Source: Paraspadella gotoi (taxonomy: Eukaryota > Chaetognatha). Taken from it: DNA of 64,000 bases. The translations under genes and the position numbers were made by a program. Positions 12,745 to 25,518 of the stretch are shown piece after piece. The notes under the pieces were generated by a model. That model had not been told where the DNA came from. It did not search any database and saw nothing but the letters and a program-made list of their open reading frames with translations. The stretch lies in NCBI GenBank assembly GCA_051294375.1, contig CM119264.1, positions 20,612,248-20,676,247 on the forward strand, read 5' to 3'. The number at the start of each line of letters is the position of its first letter. The first letter of the stretch is position 1.

Positions 12745-14367
12745 CAATTTAACAACAAAAAACACGGTTCTTTTTAAACCCTCATTAAATCCGAGTTAAC
12801 AACTGAGAAGCCCATCTTATGTTTGTGAAAGTCTTGATTATAGTCGTTTGAGGAAAACGAAGATAAGGGAAAAGAAAGGCTGAAAGGAAACGAAAAAATA
12901 GCGAGGATCCTGTGAAAGCGACCTGTTGAATCTTTAAATAGCATCTTTTTCATTTTTTCTCTTATTCTTTCTTCCGCCAGTACTATTGTAGCTGTCACAA
13001 TTTTGCATAGGTCAGAAAACGACTTTCAGTTCAGATTCAATTGGAATTTTCTACTCGGAGGAGAGTTTTACACATATTTTTTAAAAATTTGTATCTCTTA
13101 TGAAACCAGCTGATCCCAGCCATCATTCATCTTCAATCAAACCACGGATGACAATCCACCACACCCACAACGTACACATCCACTTTTCCCGCCCTCCATT
13201 AAAAAAAATCATCTGGATTCTTTCCCCCGCCCTCCGCTCCTCGCCCCCTATTTTTATTCTCTGGCATTTTACTGGTTTCGGGCAGAGTGTTTGCCTAAAG
13301 GGCGGTGGTGGTGGTTGTAGTGGTTTTGGTTTGATGGCGGTGGATATGACCGGGATTCGAAGCGTGTTCTTAGGGTAAAAAATTTTCTTGAAGTAATTTC
13401 GGTGTTGAAAGTTAAAGAGATGATTTTTCGCCGGTTAAACGAAGTTTCTTTCGCTGGTGTTTTTCATTATTCGTTTTACGGAAAGCCTGTGAGGTTGATG
13501 AGACTTTTATGGCTGCACTGTGACTTTCTTTGTTTGAAAACACGCCCCCAAAAAAGAAAAAAAAAAAGAATATATATTAAGAGCTCTTTCGAAAATCTCT
13601 TTCTCGTAACGGACTAAAAGACTAAACAATTAAAGTTACAAAATTTAAAAAAATAAACGATATCGCAGACAAATGAAAACAAGAATGAAGACGAAAGCTC
13701 TTTAGTTTTGACGAGACAGATCAAGGACTGACGAAGGAAAAGGGAGGGAGGGAGGGAGAGAGATACTTCGGCGTCTTACAAAAATAAACGATAGAAGCAG
13801 AGGAAAAGCTTTTCAAGCTTCAAAATAAATATTACTCTTCGGATGTTTTCTACTTTTTTCGAGAGTTAAAAAAAAATGAAATCTTTACAGAAAAGATAAT
13901 CTCCAACATTCTTAAGAATCGTGGTTTATTTTTATTCAACTGAAATGATCCCATCCCCTGGGGTTAACTAAAGCTCCCTTGCCGAGCTGCGTAACCCTAA
14001 TCGTCCGGATTTTAATCCCATCTCTTTGGCAGCAGAGGGGTGTCTCTCTTTTTCCGCCCCAGCGCCCCTTCTAATGAAGGGTTAATTCCTGCGTTTCAAT
14101 CCCAACAGACCCGAAGAGTCCTCGGCAGGAACGCGAGGCCAAGTGAATTAAATCGAGGCTTTCGGATTTGTGAGCCGATGAGTGAAACTTGTGGATTATG
14201 AATTGTTGTCCTGCCAATGCTATTTTCCATCGGTGCAGTATAGACTTTGCATTGCTAAATTAGAGATTTAGTCCCATAATGCCATCTGGAGACACCAAAG
14301 TATTATTTTTATTTTTCATTATACCATCTTTTTTCCAATATTCACCATCTCCATCGACTAATCACCT

Positions 14368-14634
14368 TCAGTCACTCAGCCCTCGCTCGCCTCCCCACCC
14401 GCCGCCTCTAGACCTGGCGTGACGCTCCATATGATCCTTCGCGGTCTCCACGTTCCCCCGAGCTTCGCTGACGAGGTTCTCGGGATTGAGGGACGCCATC
14501 AAATTCTTGTTGAAATCTTCGAACAACAACTGAGGAGGTGGTCGGCGGTGGCGGGGGGGGGGATTTGTTTTGGTAAACGAAAAAGAGAAGATGAAGATGT
14601 CTCTTGATCGGGATCAAGTATCTTATCTCTTCAT

Positions 14635-14682
<48 letters not shown>

Positions 14683-17600
14683 CTCTCACATCGATTTCTT
14701 CCTGTCGCTCTTGCGCTTGAATCACCCGATTAAATCACTAAAGACACTTAATTCGTTGCTGTTTTCGTTACAGATTTTCCTTTTCTTTCTGGTTTTGTTT
14801 GTATTTCTATAGATTAAAGGCGTTCTCGCTGGAATGCCGCTCTCTCTCTCTCTTTCTCTTTCTCTTTCTCTCTCTCTCTTTCTCTCTCTCACAACCTTGT
14901 ACTGTCTGTCGAAAGTCTCCATCTTCGAGGCCAGCATTTCCATCTTTTCGTCGAGAGCCTAGGAGTGCCGTCGTGGGAATGTTTGCAGGGGGGGGAAGAG
15001 AGATCGAGTCAAGGAACGATTGGATGACAGAAAAGACGAAAAAGATATTGACAACGAGGCTGACAACGAATAGTAAATTTCTTTAAAATTTAGATTTTGC
15101 CATAGACTTTTCAAATTCAAACGATATAAAGGTTGACTTCTTCATTCATTCACCAAATTTTGATTGATCCGGGCGAAACCTAAACTTAAACTTCCATGGA
15201 TGAAAATTGCAAAACTTCCCATCCCCCGCCACCTTCGCCATCTTGATGCTCATGGCGATGTCGTTTTGCCGCTTGTGAAATATCGGCTCTTGCGCCGGAA
15301 GATACTCGGCGTTGATGACAGCGATGTCCCGACGGATGCGTTCGATCGTTTGGCGATGATACATGATGTTGCGCACCGCGGCGGCCATCTCTTCGATGCG
15401 TTTCTCGCAGGACTAAGTTAGAGAGAGAGAGAAATAGAAATAGAAACGATTACACTTGACCCTGGAAAGTATCGAGTACGTCTAATGAAAATTGCTTCAT
15501 CGAGTCTTGGCAGAGNNNNNNNNNNAGAGAGAGAGAGAGAGAGAGAACCCTTTTTAGAGCTACACTCCTCTCTCCACTGAATCCCGGATCAACCTGAATG
15601 CAGAACAGCAGTTGCGCTTTTGTTCTGTTAAGCAAGATAGGGATGAGTTTGCCCCGAGACTCCATTAGGGCGCGGTCGTACAACTCGTCGAGGATGTCCA
15701 CGGCCTCGTGGAAAGTCTTCAGGTCTTCGATGACGAAGTCCGCGGGGAAAGGGACGGCGGAGATCCTCTCCTTCACTTTGCCTTTTCGCCATAATGGAAG
15801 GGAAATTCACTGCGGCGTGCACGGACGTCATCAAGTTTTTTCAAAAACCAACAGTAATCACAGCACCGGAGGCATCCATAATTTTTTTCCCTTTTCCCAT
15901 GTTCCCAAAACGGATTTTCCTCAACGCCTCATCCAGAAAAAAATCAATCCCCTTATTCCTCAATTCCATATTTAACAAATCACTTCGTTAAAACATTATA
16001 ACGGCCGCCAACAACCTGCACCAAATTTCACTTACGTTCGCTCCCCAATGATTCCGCCCTCAAAGAACTGCCTTCTCCCTTCGAGGAGCCGCCGAGTGAT
16101 CCGCCGGCGGACGCGCTTGCCGAATCCTGTGACCGAGATGGAGCAGAAAGGAAGATGTTGAATGAGGCTCGGTCGAAGTGGAAACTCAAATCTAATTTTA
16201 AGGTTGGTCATTGGTCAGTGGTCGGGAGGAGATGGGAGCCCAGAAATGAACTAAATTGCAGGGGAAAAGTAACATCAGAGAAAAGAAAATTGATGTTGGC
16301 TGAACTCAATCGTGAATCTCGAGACTGACTTCGCCCGTCCCTTCCTTCGCCGCGGCGGGCGTCGGCAGCTTGACGATAGACTTCCACGGCTGTGAGGTAG
16401 TCTTTAAGTCGAAATCCTGGAACTGCTTGAGCATATCCGGGGGCATGCGGGCGCCGTAGAATCCGCCCGGCCAGCCGAAGTATGTCTTGATGATGTAGAC
16501 GCCGAGACCGGAGACTTGGTGGACAAGCATCTCGAGAGTGTCGAAAGAGGCGCGGACTTCCGTCGTCAGAGCCTCGTCCGCGGTGTGGCGGAGATCCATC
16601 TTTCTGTCGGCTGAAGCGAAAGGGATGTGATAATGATGATGATGATGCATAAAAACTCAATGAAATTTCGTTTGTTGTGATTTTATTGATATTTTTTTTA
16701 TCTGGCCTTTTTTATCTTTTTTTTTCTTGGTTTTTAACCTTTGTTAGAAAATGGCGCGGTGCATTCGGGATCAGCCACGTCGATACCGAGACTCTCCAAC
16801 CAACTGCTCGCCACCTGAAGACAGGCCGCGAAAGCATAAGCAAAATGATAAAATAACTCGGATAAGCCTTTCAAACAGCTCGACCTTCAGTGATTCGATC
16901 TTATTGGTGACGTCGATGGCCGCGGTCGTCAAAAGATTCGAGAAATCGTTTCTGAAATTGTTTTTAATCATCACACACGTTTCCCCGTTGCCATACTCGC
17001 CAATATTTCTACAAGTCACACGGCCAACAATAAATGACAATTAATAATATCAAAACTTTAAGAATTGAAATGAAGCAATCCGACGGCTACAACAAAAAAC
17101 TATAAGAATGGCGCTCCGGAACCGAGACCTTGAAAAATGACCCCGAAATTCCCCGCCTCGCCCTCAACCTGTGAATGGCTTCCGCCTTCTTTCCCTCCAG
17201 ATATTTTTCGTAGGCGAGTAGTTCTTGATTCAAAAATCCCGCCATCTCGGCTTCGTCGTCTTGGTTTACCCAACGTCAACGGAGAAAAACAAAAAGATCG
17301 TTTTCGAAATGTCAGCCACAAAATGTCTACAGGGAAAAGTTACTTCGAGGACGCGGGAAAACTGAGTGACTTTCTGCAAAAAGTCACAATCTTAAATTTT
17401 AGCATTAATTTAAAGGAAAACGCTAATTATGTCTCATCGATTGAATTAAAAGATTGTGATTGGTCGTCTTTGAAAGTTTTTTTTCGTCTTTCACGACTTC
17501 ACCTTGACTCTTTTTCTTAGGTTTCTTGGTTTCTTCCCCTTCTTTTGGGTAAAGCGATAATTCAGTGCCGTACCTGCATCGAATTGTGGATCTGGCATTT

Positions 17601-18476
17601 TCAGCGCCCGACAAGCATTCAATCTATAGTTTTCAGTTCGTCATTAAGTTCTACTATGGTTAAAATAGCTTTACTTTTCAATAGTTTACATCGTGTTGAA
17701 TTCGTTTTTGGTTTTACGAGTTTTTATAGTTTTCCAAGCAAATTCAGATATCGATCAAGTAAATAATTGCTTTAGAAAAAATTGTTATTTCTCATTTTTT
17801 ATAACCCCACAACAAAACCCTCTCGATCCATTTTTCTACCATAATTACCCCTCCCCTCTCATTCTCCCTCCCCCAGTTTCCTGTTACATTTTGAATTGAA
17901 ATTCGATGTTGTCCTGCGTCTCCCTCAAAAGCTCCAAAGGCGACTTCTCACTTTTCTTGTCCTCGTGCTCCTCCTCCTCTTCCTCGGCTCCGCTTTTGTT
18001 CAAAACCATTTGCTTCGCCCGGAAAAGCTTGGGGCCTTTTTTTTTAAAGAAAGGGAGAGAGAGCGGGATAGGAGAGTTTAAATAGGATGGAACATAAGTG
18101 GAATGGAGGAATGGTGTACGTAGAAAGGAAGAAGTGACCCTGGAGTTAAGTTAGATGATCAGTAATGTAAGAATTCTACGGTTTGGCATGAAGATATCTT
18201 AGACTGTGTTTAAAACGAATCCGACCAAAGATCCAAGAGAAGATTTACAATTTCTCTTTTTCTAGCGCCAATGATTGAGAAATGATAGATGGGAGCAAAC
18301 CACGCAAGATAAGATTATCGCTCGTAGTATGTAAACGTGACGAACATGATAAAACTACATGCATATTAACCAGGGATGTTGGACTTGAGAAGATAACGAA
18401 TATAATCCTGTTTCTCCCAAAACGGTTTCTCCTCTTCGTCTGCAGTCTTTTTCTTCTTTTTGCTCTTGCTATCCAT
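14368..18476 (-). CDS. Unrecognised 511-residue coiled-coil-rich protein, complete 13-exon gene
   Basis: Exons, 5' to 3': 18371-18476, 17888-18035, 17574-17623, 17169-17259, 16885-16951, 16739-16814, 16330-16610, 16036-16126, 15594-15775, 15456-15494, 15233-15412, 14896-14958, 14368-14529. Every phase matches and the total is 512 codons. The start is ATG at 18,476 (MDSKSKKKKK, then acidic 'TADEEEKPFWEKQDYI'). A Glu-rich stretch follows at ~62-72. The largest exon (93 codons) has 'LGVYIIKTYFGWPGGFYGAR' and 'PPDMLKQFQDFDL'; next is a Ser/Gly linker, then helical segments such as 'FHEAVDILDELYDRALMES', 'RIEEMAAAVRNIMYHRQTIE' and 'ALDEKMEMLASKMETFDRQY'. No signal peptide or membrane span. I cannot name the family. 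Weak points: a GTTAAT donor for exon 1 and a GTTAAA donor for exon 6, an AAG acceptor at 15,775, the 5' limit of the 39-nt exon beside the N gap, and a last exon that could instead splice at 14,414. The gene lies within the proposed multiplexin intron, on the same strand. Confidence 0.75.
14640..14681 (+). repeat. (TC)n microsatellite in an intron of the 511-residue gene
   Basis: TC run between exons 14,368-14,529 and 14,896-14,958; a second imperfect TC/TTTC run lies at 14,841-14,890, right beside the latter exon's donor. Confidence 0.95.
15516..15525. other. Assembly gap of ten N
   Basis: Ten N inside an (AG)n array in an intron of the 14-18 kb gene. True length is unknown. The neighbouring 39-nt exon (15,456-15,494) may start inside or beyond this gap. 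Confidence 0.95.
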
Positions 18477-19609
18477 GGTTGTTGTTTTTACTTGTCTTTT
18501 TTTATACAATATAGGTTTATTAATTCGTTTACACTACCACTAAAATCTAAATGATTTAGTTTCCGAGATTTAAATTTAAATTGCTTCGTTTAACTAATTA
18601 AATTTCCTCTTCGTCACCGTTAAAATCTTAACGACGTTGAGAAGTGATAACCAGTTTTTAACAAGTTTTTATTAAGATTCCTTTCTTTTTTTTCCTTTTT
18701 TTGTTCATCCGCGGCTAGTGATCCGAAAAGACAATTTATTGTTTGTCATATAGAATGTCTGATTATATGGCAAGTGGCATTTATACTAATGCAAACCTAA
18801 AAAGCAATATCGAAACAGTGACAGATATGCCTCAAAAGTATAAATAACGAAATCGCCTATCCAATGAGGATGGATAGATTGGAGCGGCGCAGTGGGTGGG
18901 AGGGAGAGATGTTTGTCAAGACGTTAAGGACAATAAATTTTCTCTGTAAGACATACTTGCCGCTGGATTAAAAAGTTTCACGAGAGAAGTTGTAATTATA
19001 GAAGAAAAAATTTCTCGGAGGGGACGAAAAAAAAAAGAAAAGGAAAAAAGTCATTCGTACTCTCGGACACGTCCTGGATATAATTCGGAGAAGAATTCGA
19101 TATTTTTTTCTGGTTTATCTCTCTCTCTCTCTTTTATTGTTATTCTTTAATTCTCATAGAGTTCACGAATCTCGAGATAAATTCAAATGCGGTGTTTTTG
19201 TTCTTTTCGTCGGAATCCACTTAAACTTGTCCGAATCGGTGAAGCGTCTTTTTAAACCAAATACCTGAGCCCCCTCCCCTCCCGGCCCCCTCGCCCTCAT
19301 CGTCGCCAAACAAAAGACTCTCTCGCCTTTTCCTTGTCCGTCTTTCTTTATTCTCTCGTATTGTTTTGACAAACGCCACTTCTCTTGAGTAACTTATTCA
19401 ATTTGTAATCCTTCGAGTTATGAAAATAATACTTATCCTCAGAGGTCGAACATATTTTTTTCTAATCTCCGAAATATTACCGATGTCAGGAGCAAGTTAA
19501 TGTTTTTGAAAACGCTTTATTAAATTATGCGAGAGGAAAATGCAAAGGAAAATATGAAGGGAATCGGTTTTTATCGAGCCGGTTCAGGCTCGATATTTAT
19601 TCGGGTGAG

Positions 19610-19621
19610 CTTCTTTGTGAC

Positions 19622-19680
<59 letters not shown>

Positions 19681-20130
19681 CGTCGTCGTCACGCATTTTT
19701 ATATAAAAACTACTACGCTTTTATAGTTTTGGCTGGGACTTACCGTTTTTTTTTAAATAAAAATTATTATAAATTACAATGAAGTTTTATAAAAGTGTAC
19801 GATCATCATAGGTTAAAAATTTAGATATGGCTTCTCATCTTGAAATAGATCTGAAATTTTCATATTACATTTGGATTCAAATATTTTTTGTTTGAAATTT
19901 CCACTTCATTATGATTTACTGAAATATGCAAATGAGATTATAGTACTCATTATAATATCTAAATTAGTATATAGAAATGCTTTAATCTAATTTACATATT
20001 GCAGTATATAATATTGAAGATGAAATTCAAAAAAAATTTTAAATCTATAATAAAAATGGGAAATCAAAGGACCTTTTTAATGAGAAGCTATATCTTAATT
20101 TTAATACAAATAAAAATAAAATCTTTGACA
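19610..20130. repeat. Element F copy 1 with internal (AGT)n/(GTC)n array
   Basis: Starts near 'cttctttgtgacgtag', then an (AGT)n array (19,625-19,680) and a short GTC run, then a core: 'cgcttttatagttttggct', 'gggacttacc', 'attcaaatattttttgtttg', 'tatgcaaatgagattatag', 'gggaaatcaaaggacc'. The same order occurs at 58,963-59,415, where the array is GTC-based. Fragments of the core recur at 27,368-27,460 and 59,880-59,985. No protein encoded. Confidence 0.75.
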
Positions 20131-20235
20131 AGCTATGATTGGAAAAAATTGTAAACATTTCCAATTGTAAATAATTGTAACATTTTTTTTCTTTTCTTTT
20201 ATTTCTCTTTTATCTCTTATATATAAAGTCAAAGT

Positions 20236-20245
20236 NNNNNNNNNN
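20236..20245. other. Assembly gap of ten N
   Basis: Ten N about 50 bases before a TC-rich tract. True length is unknown. Confidence 0.95.
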
Positions 20246-20379
20246 ATTTTTGTCAGTTGCTGCCTTTTCTGCCTTTCAGCGGCTCTCCAGCTATTTCTCT
20301 CTCTCTCTTTCTCTCTCTGTCTCTGTCTGTCTTTCTCTTTCTCTTTCTGTCTCTCTCTGTCTCTCTCTGAAATTTTGAC

Positions 20380-20691
20380 AAATTACAACTACGTGCTATT
20401 AAAATATTTCATAAACTCCCTGTACATATTGATAAAGATATTGCTTTAGATGCGGCCAGTATGATTCCACTCTCTGACTATATACGTAATATTTCAGCCC
20501 GTAGATTAAAACGTATTATGTTTACAAACACATTATTTGATAGTATCATTAATCGCATTGCTACAAACACTGTTTATACTAACATTTCTCCAATAGAAAT
20601 TTTGCTGGGTTGGGACCGAGTTTCTGACAAGAGTAAATGTTTAAATTGCGAATTAGAAAGAGCGCACACAATCTGTAAACTAGAAGAATAG
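20380..20691 (+). pseudogene. Possible LINE-type protein remnant
   Basis: A frame open from about 20,382 to the TAG after 20,691 reads 'LQLRAIKIFHKLPVHIDKD', '..ASMIPLSDYI..' and ends 'CLNCELERAHTICKLEE'. The first segment has the look of the region that follows the reverse transcriptase domain in non-LTR retrotransposons, but no catalytic motif is present. Composition is AT-rich and unlike the real exons nearby. It could be any decayed transposon gene. Confidence 0.35.
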
Positions 20692-21292
20692 TAGAATACA
20701 TCAGTTCTTGTTATTATATGTGTAGTAATTTCTCAAAAACGTAGCTTTTAAAGGCAGTGTAAAACACTGGCCTCAAGCCCCACTTTTGCTTTCAATATTG
20801 AATATTCTGTACGATCTCTTGCGTGATCGTTTTTTTAAAAAATTTGATTATTTTTTTCTTTTTAAAAACTTTTATCGCCATTTATTCTGCGATTTTTTCT
20901 CAATGCAAGATCCAAAATTTACATCCGAGATTTTCGTGGATTTATTCACTTTCTTTCTCTCTCTCTTTCAATCAATCTCTCTCTCTCTCTCTCTCTTTCA
21001 CTCATACGCGCATTTGCTTGTTTTATTTATGATTGCGTCAATGAATGACTATCATCCAAATGAATGACTATCAGGTATCATCAGTTGATTCAGCGCCTTC
21101 CCACTCGATCCCAACTCTATCAGCCATCACGCAGTGCGCGGAGCGCGCCAGCCTAGCCAGTATATGTACTCATCACGTATGCTCTGAACGGGCGTCATAT
21201 GTTCTAATAGCTAATCACTCATGCTAATTCTCTGACGATCTCCTTGAATATTCTACACATCTCCCGATGAAACACACCAACTCGAGCCTACC

Positions 21293-21850
21293 TAGGAACG
21301 AACAACATTATATATAGTGAACATTATTATGTAATAAAAAAATTAATAATATAAATTTTACAATTTACGCAGTAGGCCATATTATCATAGTACTAAACCA
21401 ATAAATGTTAAAATTTCAAAAAAGTTTTTCAAATTTTTTTTGCAGATTTGATTCGTCATAAAAAGTTGATAAAAAGAATATAACTCTTTTTGAAAAATTC
21501 CTTCATTTTGTGGGTCAAAAATTAAAAAAGCCATATTTTAAGCTGAAAATTAATTTATATAATCAATAATAGTTTTTTTTAATTTAACCCACTAATGAAG
21601 GAATTTTTAAAAATGATTTATATTTTCTTTTATCAACTCTTTGTATGAGAATTCAAATCTGCATATCAAATTAAGAAAAGCTTATTTTAAATTTTTTTGA
21701 TTTTATAAGAATAATACTATATATAAATATAGCCTACTGTAAAATAAAAAACTTAAAATTAATTTTTTTTTAAATTAATGTTCACTGATGTATGTTGTTA
21801 CTAATTGACTTTTAAAATTTTCGTATGTAACTTTCACTACGCCTTAATGA
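21293..21850. repeat. Foldback family A, complete copy in opposite orientation
   Basis: Begins 'gaacgaacaacatta' and ends 'gtaactttcactacgcctta', the reverse complement of the termini at 37,683-38,281. The arms fold around a centre near 21,555 ('aattaatttatataatc'). Confidence 0.8.
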
Positions 21851-22288
21851 CTATCATTGCATCACATCCATTTGCGTTATTATACATCAATCATTTTAAT
21901 CATAAAATCGATCATTTGGTTATCATCGCATGAATTATTGGTTTACTCAATCGCACCCATATTTGGTTATCATTGAAGGGAGGCTCGATCCTATTCTTTT
22001 AAGATTTTTCAAAATATTTTTTAAAAGGTTTTTCCACTCTAGTTGTGTAATTTCTAGCGTTGAAATAAGTGTTTTTTTAAATTATTTACCATTAAAATGA
22101 AGGAATAAGAAAATGATGAAAAATATATGTATTTGAATGAACCAAAGATTTTCCTCATATGTCAAATTAAATTATTCAATAATCATCACACCATCTTTTG
22201 AGTTTCTATATCTTCTATAATGACACTAACGAATATAGATGTATAAAAAGGCATTAATTTTTTTAAAACAGAAAAAGTCAAAACTTAC

Positions 22289-22592
22289 CCGGTCCTCCGA
22301 CGTCGCCAAAGAAATCGAGGCCGACGTGTCGATAGTCGGGCAGGGGCGGGCCCGGGGGAAGGTCGCCGAACAATGCCAAGCGGGCGGCGGCGGGGTCGAT
22401 GGGAGACGAAGGAGCGTCGACTCGAGGCGCGAGCTGCGCGTCTACGGGGTGCGAGCGAAGGATGAAGATTAGGAATAGGGAAAAAGCGGCGAATAAAGTC
22501 AAGGGGTTGACGATTCGCTTTGAGAACGAAGGCGTCGGAGGAAGCGGCTTCCCTAGAAGCGGCCGACGTCTTCGTCTTTGACGGTTGAGCAT
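22289..22592 (-). CDS. Signal-sequence exon, probable first coding exon of the multiplexin gene
   Basis: An open frame on the minus strand ends at a strong donor (G|GTAAGT) in phase 1. From the ATG at 22,592 it encodes an Arg-rich start (MLNRQRRRRRPLLGK), a hydrophobic stretch 'NPLTLFAAFSLFLIFIL', a possible cleavage site after 'HPVDA', and a Pro-rich tail ending 'LDFFGDVGGPG'. Joined to the exon at 6278 (which needs phase 1) it continues '..GGPG-GPQTEIDLLQLIG', the expected order of signal peptide then TSPN domain. The frame is open further, to an ATG at 22,865, so a longer N-terminus of 91 residues more is possible. That would make the hydrophobic segment a signal anchor. The link to the collagen is inferred from phase and order only; it needs a 16-kb intron that contains another gene. 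Confidence 0.6.
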
Positions 22593-25440
22593 TTTCGCAA
22601 TATTTTCGTTGCGATCGAGACGATTGGGGGGACGCATTGTGGAAAGTTCAGCGTCTTCGACTTTTGGGAAAATTCGCCGATTTTTCCACGAATGCTGCAA
22701 ATAGCGCGGATGGCTTTCCCTCCGAAGAAGATTTCGTAGGTCGGTAAGGCAAAAGGGAGAGGCTGGGGCCGCCATATCGTCGGCGGCGTTGTCGGCGCAA
22801 ACTGAGGCGCCGACGATGGCGCTAATGGCGTCGATTGCTGCGTCGAAGGTGCGGTTTTTATTCAAAAAGAAGTTTTGACACTAACAACCGAAGACAAGAG
22901 GATCCAAATTCGTCGTTTTCCCTCGCTTTTCAAGAAGGAGATAACAACTTTGCGGTTTACTGTGGCTGTAGTCGTTTCTTGCATACGGCAAAGATTTTTC
23001 TTCCTTTTAGTTTCAGTTTGAATACACCGTCATAGGTTGAATTAAGCAGAAAATCAAGAAAAATATAAAGAAATTATCAACCTCGCTGCGGAGCTGCAGT
23101 CGAGATGCAAAATATTTATGATTTTTTTTGTCTCAATAAAACAACAGGACGGAAGGTACGATAATCAAATTATTGTTAAAGTCAACTTTCATTTTCTTTG
23201 GCTTTTTACCTTTTTGACAAACGGTTTTATTACCCATTCTTTCCGGTTGCTTGGAGGAAAAGTGATGTATCAACTTTTCAATTTTTTTTTTATTCAAACT
23301 TATTCCGTCTCAGTATCTTGCTGAGATGGCGATAGTGATAATTGTAGAAGATTTATGGTTTATCCGTTTTAAAAAGCAAAGCATTGCATGTCCCAAAAAA
23401 GATAAGGATTTGAGACGTTGAAAAAACATCCAATTTTCAGAATTAAAAATAATAAATGCGGAACTCAGAATTGGTTACCTTTTTTTCGAAAAAAGAGAAA
23501 AATAAAAAGCCTAAAAAAAGATATCGAAAGTTAAGTTTTTTGCTTTCTTCGATTTTTAACTTTTTTTTCTACCGGTTTATTTCTGTTTATCCACATCCCT
23601 ATACGGACTCAGAAAAACATATGCAAATGAAATTTTTGTTTCCCTCGGGCAGAGAGTGTGCGAGATCCATTTCCAGGATTAACGTAAACAAAAAAAATCC
23701 GTCTTTCAACTTCGATCGAAGCGAAAATTGGAAAAATGAATTTTTTGTTTGGGCTCATTTTCTTGGGTCCGAGATCCGCGTTAAACGGAAATAATTGTGT
23801 CAAATTTGGAAACCATATCCAAAACATTAGTCATGAAAAGTAAAATACTATTTATTCGAGGCGTGGTAAAAAAAGACATTTTTACTTTTTGAATCCCAAG
23901 TGAATTTTCCTCTCTTACCCGGTTTACGTTTCGTCCAGAAATATAATTATTAAAAATCAATTTAATGATAGCAGGCAAAGTAGGATAGGATAAAATAGTA
24001 CGTATATCATAATTTAAATTGTATTTTCAAGCTAATGATGACTGCTTTGAATAATTTTGTTGAGTCAGACTTTGTAATCATCAAACAAATTCTTAAAAAC
24101 GCATAAGTAAATAATCTTTTTTGTTTTTGTTATCGTACATAAGAAGACATTACAAAATATAAATCCCTACCCAATAAATTTAGATAATGAAAACGCATTT
24201 TTTTGGTATACATGTATGTATGTGTATTGTATAAGGATTGAAAGGAACAAAAGTTTTTTGAAGTTGAAATTTAAAAAAAGTCTGGGATTTTTACGATATA
24301 AACTGGAATAAGAATTTTCTGTTTACGAGAAAAACTTGAAATCGATTTGCATCATTATATAACATCATTCGGTCACTTACAATGATGGAAAATTTTATGG
24401 TCAAATATATTTTTTAGCTAATAAATAAGTTTTAATAAGTAATATGACCTCACTAGGACTGAATAAAATGATTATTTCACAACAGCATAAAATGTTTTCA
24501 CTGTTTTTACTACTCACATTATTGTTAATATTATATCTCTGACATGATATTTTATATCAGATTTGGGGTAAAAAATGGTCCTTAACAAGCAGTAAAAAAG
24601 ATTGATCCTACAGGCTTGAGTCGTTGCTGCATAATGTGATTTATTGTCTTTCACTTTAACGAAATCTTTAATTTTTTTTCTTGTTTGATACTTGATTCTG
24701 ATAATACATACAAAAGTAAATAAAATGATAACTTTGCTTATAAAAAGGTTACCCGGAGCCTTATAACTTTTTTTGGTACTTTACAATTTAAAAATAATAT
24801 TCTTTTAATATAATATTATTTTTAGCTCTTTTTTTGACATATGAATTAAGATTCATCCCTGAATCCATCTTAATAGAAATGATGAACCATTTGACACGAG
24901 ACTGAGAAAAGGCAGTAATTTTTAATAATATTGATTAAACTAAAAAAGTAATAAAATAGAACTGGAAATTAGTAGATAAAAAAGAAAAAATAATTTTTTT
25001 GGACAATGCATTTTTTTTGCATGGAACTCCTATATTTTTTGTCATACATAAATGAAACACAGCTCCTATAAATCACAAAAGGCCAAAGTTTCTAACCGCG
25101 AAAATTTTTTTTTTCCATTATGGTAATAGAGTTCACTAACCTATTTAATTTCCGTTAGTTACTTTTGTTTTCTAATCTCTTTCATTATGACAGAACGCAA
25201 AATCTTGTTGCCTCATGCAAAGTCGAAATTTCAGATTTTTGCGTGAAAGCCAGTTTGACCCAAAGGATAAATCGAAAATTGTGAAGAACAGAATGAAAAT
25301 TTATGGAAAAACTCAAATTTCCTGTTAAAAATATTTTTCTTCCGCTGCGAGGAGCGAAGTAAGCAATACGTAAATAACGAATTTTAATGCCATACTGTGC
25401 AATAAAATGCTACAATAGAAGTTACTACAATTTTTTTACA
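22593..25440. other. Stretch without recognised genes
   Basis: Immediately right of the signal-sequence exon the frame stays open and GC-rich to 22,865, so this is either a longer N-terminus or a 5' leader. Beyond 23,000 the DNA is AT-rich with many stop codons. I see no exon, array or repeat family here. Confidence 0.5.
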
Positions 25441-25445
25441 TTAAG

Positions 25446-25518
25446 TTGTAACCAGGTATCGAACCTTAAGTGCGCATATCACAGGAAGACCTCTTGACCA
25501 ACACGGCTATGAAGTCCC
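25446..25518 (-). repeat. tRNA-like sequence, probably a SINE head or tRNA pseudogene
   Basis: On the minus strand an A-box-like 'tagccgtgttggtcaagagg' is followed ~30 bases later by a B-box-like 'ggttcgatacc', the spacing of an RNA polymerase III internal promoter. The T stem is only partly paired and no convincing acceptor stem closes the cloverleaf, so a working tRNA is unlikely. Confidence 0.45.

Larger units (their letters stand above)
18477..22288. other. Repeat-rich non-coding stretch
   Basis: Contains short AG tracts, a trinucleotide-bearing repeat (19,610-20,130), an N gap (20,236-20,245), a TC/TG-rich tract (20,298-20,370), a possible LINE remnant (20,380-20,691) and a foldback copy (21,293-21,850). 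18,560-19,600 and 21,860-22,280 show nothing recognisable. The upstream control region of the 511-residue gene should lie just right of 18,476, but no promoter motif stands out. Confidence 0.6.

Noticed and set aside
25446-25518. Functional tRNA gene
   Set aside because: Box-like motifs are present but T-stem pairing is poor and no acceptor stem closes.
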